Shown: piece after piece, positions 60,001 through 64,000 of the stretch
How positions within the stretch are numbered: position 1 is the stretch's first letter
Layout: every line of letters begins with the position of its first letter
Assembly: GCA_020055645.1 (NCBI GenBank)
Contig: CM034547.1
Coordinates: 50,842,909-50,906,908, forward strand
Reading direction: 5' to 3'
From: Tomocerus qinae
Lineage: Eukaryota; Arthropoda; Collembola; Entomobryomorpha; Tomoceridae
DNA length: 64,000 nt
The notes under the pieces: generated by a model
What the model was told of the DNA's origin: nothing
The model's input: only the letters and a program-made list of their open reading frames with translations
Database searches by the model: none
Program-made: the position numbers and the translations under genes

Positions 60001-63000
60001 TTCAATTAGATTTTATTAGTGAAAGTAGTTTTGAAGAGGTAAAGTAAATTGAAAATTGCAACTGGGTAATAGGATACAGATTGAGTTGGCAAGAGAAGTT
60101 GAAAGCAATTTAGTTGCATACAAATAAGTAGAAAAGAAAATGATTTTACAAGAGAAGGTGGCCACCATAGTTTGAAGTCAGCCAGAGCTGAGAGCTACTA
60201 GATGTGTGTTTATGTTGTACAGATTATAATATTAAAGAGTTGTGTGTTTGTTTATGAATGCCAATTGCCCCTGAGATAGTTATTCCATCAACAGAAGATC
60301 ATCTGGCTCCTTAAGATAAAAATTAAAGCATTTACTGAGATAGGATCTGTAATTGTAGGTAGGAATGTGGGATTGAATAATGGATGAAATGAACGTGCAC
60401 ATTAATGTGTTCACCTTTATAGAGCATTCTTAAACGAAGAAACGACTAGCATTTAACACTTGGTGCTAAGTATGTATTTGTCTAATGTTTTAATGTGGCT
60501 CTGACCAACCAAAGTGGGATCTACGAGGAGCAGTCCAAGAAAGGGAGCCATTACAGATAGCATTAGAGATTTTGATGTTTTGAACGGTATAATAAATGCT
60601 GTCTTGTATTCTCTATGTGCTGCTTATTGCTCTGCTCCTACATTTATTTGTAAAACACGAACTACTGGCAAAGAAGGTTACACTTTAATTTGCAATTTGC
60701 ATCGGTTGCACTGAATTTATTTGTTGCCACACCTCTCTTTTACTCAACTGGGAAAAACAGATTAAATTGACTCACTTTGACTTTATTAGGCAGGCAAAGA
60801 CAAGACTCTCTCAATCCCAGCCATGCCATGCTACATTTTACAATTTAGTAGACAATGGCACGGCACTAGATTTTACATCTCTGTAACTCAATTTTGTCTC
60901 GGTTTGCGCTACGTACTTGCATGTAGCTACAAAAGTCACTCTTGTAGTACTACTGATCCAGAAGCAGACAAAACTTATTACATATTTCTACATTGGTAAC
61001 TACATATGTACGTGCTATGTGTGTCCACAATCCTACATACTCCCTATCTAAACAATACTGCATTAAATTGACTTATGCTTGCACTATTGTACGATGCTCA
61101 GTTATTGCCAGTTAAATAATGCCTAAAAGTGGATGATGCGAGTTCTCTTTTCAATTTGTAGTTAATATTTCAAAGGCATTTACAATTCAAGCTTAGTGAG
61201 TCAGAGTGCATTGAATGAGTGAATGAACGTTTATATGTCAACTGGCAGCAAATCTCATTTCAGTGACTAGATGTAAAAAAAAAGTCTCTGCCAATTTTCG
61301 TTTCGTTTCATTTGATTACTTTAGTGCATTGTACTACGTTCCTTTCATGCATTTCAAAATCAGCATTTAATTCCATCCCTTATAATCTACATACATAAGG
61401 TTTGCCTACGAGATTTTCATACAATAGGGACGTTTTTTAACATTGAAATGGAAAGCAGTGTGCCGAGTCATTTGAATTGCAGTAGTACTAGTAGCAATGA
61501 ACAACAATACTAAATACTTGTGTACGTATCTTTTAAAATTACACAGGATTGGTAGGAAGCACATGCCTTCCTTACTATTCTTCCCATCTTACTACCAATG
61601 CTATAATTTATAGAGAGTATCCATACAATTTACTATGTATTTTTTTATTTGGATCCTATTCTACTATTCAAAGTGTGCTATACACTGAATAGGACTTATA
61701 AAATGCCGTCTGTACTCAATTAAGGTAATGCTACACGGACAAGGCAGTTAAAAGATGCGTGTATTTATTACTGAATGACATCCCATGAAATACAAGTTTG
61801 TCATCAACAATAATACACGCAACTTGCACTACAATAGACAGCCGAGCAATTTTGTTGTTCTTGTACTTGTATTTTGACTATGACTTTGCTGAATATCAAC
61901 CTCACTTTTTTCAGTTGTATTTACATGTAATGATTTGTCTCATGCTCCCTTGCGTAGAATTGTTACCGACTGCTCAGAGCATTTACATAACTATGTGTAC
62001 ATTAAATTCTATACATCTGTACTAACTTTGTTAGCATAAATTTTTGGAACTTATGCTTCATGTTGCATGCAACATTCAGTAACTGTTTGTGACTAGCAAT
62101 AAGTATCTTGTAGCTGCATTTTTATGTATATCAGTATTTACTATCAAATAGCAATGATGAAGCATAAGCAACGAAATGCTTATGCAAATTGGAAATGTAA
62201 GCTCACAATCAGCAATAATATTGTTTAATGCGCGCCCAGCTTGTATATATGGGTAGTTAGATACAATGGTCTTTCTGTTTACAAATGTGATATATACAAA
62301 GTCGTTGGGACCCAAAGCGAGCTACCCATAGGAATTTATTTTTCGTGGGTATAGCTGCATATTGCATATCATTGTAAATTCATCTACTATATGCAGTAGT
62401 CAAATGACAATCGGTAGCACACAGGAGATATATTATAAACAGTATTATGCTATCTACTTACCATTTCCATTGTTAAACAACTTGGCTAAACTCGCAAAAG
62501 CACGTAGTGTACTAGATACATAAAACATATTTTATCACAATCATTATTATAAACATTGGATTCTCACGAAAAAATTCATTTGTTAATCATATTCATAAAA
62601 CACGAACAAATCAACAAGACAATTGACATTATTCATTGCTAACATACATGTTTACATTGAACTATATAGAAATGAGACATTTAGTATTATTTAATACAGT
62701 ATTACGCTGTATAAGCCATAAAATATTTTTTGCTCAGTGCAGTAGTATTTTATTGAATGTAGCAAAAATGCTGTGTGGTGGTTTTCTCAGAAGCACGGAC
62801 TAGTGAAACATTTTCTTTTACTGCTTTTCATTGATATTATTGCATCTACAGTTCAAGAAAAACAACAAAAAGACCTTTCTTGTATTTTTGTAGACGGGAA
62901 GCCTTGTTACTAAGTTGAAGTTTAGAGTGTGTACGTTTGTTTGCTTTGTGTTTTGAATTTTCCACAGTGGACGACATCAGCCTCAGTGTCAAAGAGTCAA

Positions 63001-64000
63001 GTTTCACAATCAGCCCATGATATCGCATAGTTCTTTTTGACTGTTGACCGTTGTGCTGTTAAAGTTTATAAAAGCGGTTGATTTGCAGAGAGAAAAAAAC
63101 AAGATATTCTAAACACTGAGTCAGAAAATCCATTTTCAAAGTGTGCATATGTGCTGAGCTGACAGTTTAGTGTGCTTTGCTGTCCAATCGATTTGACGTT
63201 GACTTTTAACTCCATTTCACTCAGTCAGTCACAGAATCAACTTTTTTTGCGAGGAATTAGTGTGCTTTTCTGTAGGTCTGCAAACTCTGCAATGTTTTGC
63301 CATTCGACGTGCATGGATTGCTTACCGATGGACCTCACGTATTCTTTGTTCACGTAAGAAAAGATGATAAGTAACAGACAATCTCTCCTTTAGATCATGC
63401 TGCAGAGAAACATAACCTTGTAGTAGTAAATCAAAAGGATGGAATTGAATTACCTAAGCAAACCTCTAGCTCTGATTACTCCTTGCTAGACGTTACGATG
63501 ATGATAGCATTTACTTATCTTATACCATAAACATTATCACAATGCGTGCTTATACTTTGAAAATCAATCACAAAAAAACATCTATTGATTCCTACATGTA
63601 ATAATATTGCATATTTTGTGCTTTATAGTGCTTTGCAGTTGGATTATCATAATATATTATATTTCGTTATCATTCGCATAGCATAACGATGGGTACATAC
63701 TACAGTTTGATGACTAATGACGGAAGGAAAACATTCTTCATTGAACACAAAGAGAGATATTGAGGGTAGAGGATTGTAGTTGAGTTGAAGATATCCGAAG
63801 AGATTTGATTTGAAGAGTCCTGAGTTTAGTGACTATTCAGTAGAGACGTGATGGAATGCGACCTTTGTTCCTCCTCTTGCAAAAAGTAGCATTACTACCA
63901 ACGAGCTGTGTAATGTTTATTTTCCTTCCCATTATATTCTATTAGTACACTAGGTAAATAAGGTAGAGCTACCATCACTTACGACTAGGCATATCTGTTT
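48084..64000. other. 16-kb AT-rich non-coding stretch
   Basis: Open frames here are all under 95 codons, lack splice-consistent neighbours and show no family features, so I call none of them genes. A GACGGACAGACGGACG fragment of the dispersed repeat lies near 50735-50765. No long inverted repeats like those at 15-42 kb were noticed. It may be a large first intron or intergenic DNA. Confidence 0.5.

Overview
This window reads as AT-rich animal (metazoan) nuclear DNA. The genes are split by GT-AG introns, with many short coding exons. They encode animal-type proteins: a Spred-type Sprouty-domain signalling inhibitor, the cell-cycle kinase MELK and the inositol phosphate kinase ITPK1. Compact genes and a high density of palindromic DNA transposons suggest an invertebrate, but I cannot name the lineage from sequence alone.

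Layout. 1-4414: the 3' part of a plus-strand Spred gene; its EVH1 exons must lie upstream, and a 1.3-kb terminal-inverted-repeat element sits in the upstream intronic sequence. 4415-9199: mostly non-coding, with a 130-bp tandem duplication near 8.4-8.6 kb. 9200-14.2 kb: two minus-strand spliced genes that I do not recognise. 15.2-21.4 kb: a nest of mobile elements, in which one TA-flanked element contains a foldback element, a GC-rich hAT-type MITE with a perfect 8-bp target duplication, and a 3.83-kb transposon with 30-bp inverted repeats, an AAGT target duplication and a decayed spliced transposase. 22.4-23.3 kb: a mariner-like foldback. 24.4-34.1 kb: a complete minus-strand MELK gene (11 coding exons, 620 residues) whose introns carry several palindromic elements and a LINE fragment. 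34.1-38.5 kb: the interval between MELK and the divergently transcribed ITPK1, with more palindromic elements. 38.6-43.5 kb: a complete plus-strand ITPK1 gene (11 coding exons, 366 residues), including an 8-nt microexon; its introns contain a near-perfect 0.8-kb palindrome. 43.5-64 kb: about 20 kb without a convincing coding exon; possible non-coding first exons of a long plus-strand gene lie at 46.9-48.1 kb.

The host genes do not form a shared pathway. They are independent housekeeping or signalling genes (Ras/MAPK attenuation, mitotic kinase, inositol phosphate metabolism). The unusual features are the number of long inverted repeats inside transcribed introns and the well-bounded transposon of an IWSD/GQN-type transposase family. 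Exon joins were derived by hand from reading frame, phase and GT-AG sites. For MELK and ITPK1 every exon length and phase adds up exactly.
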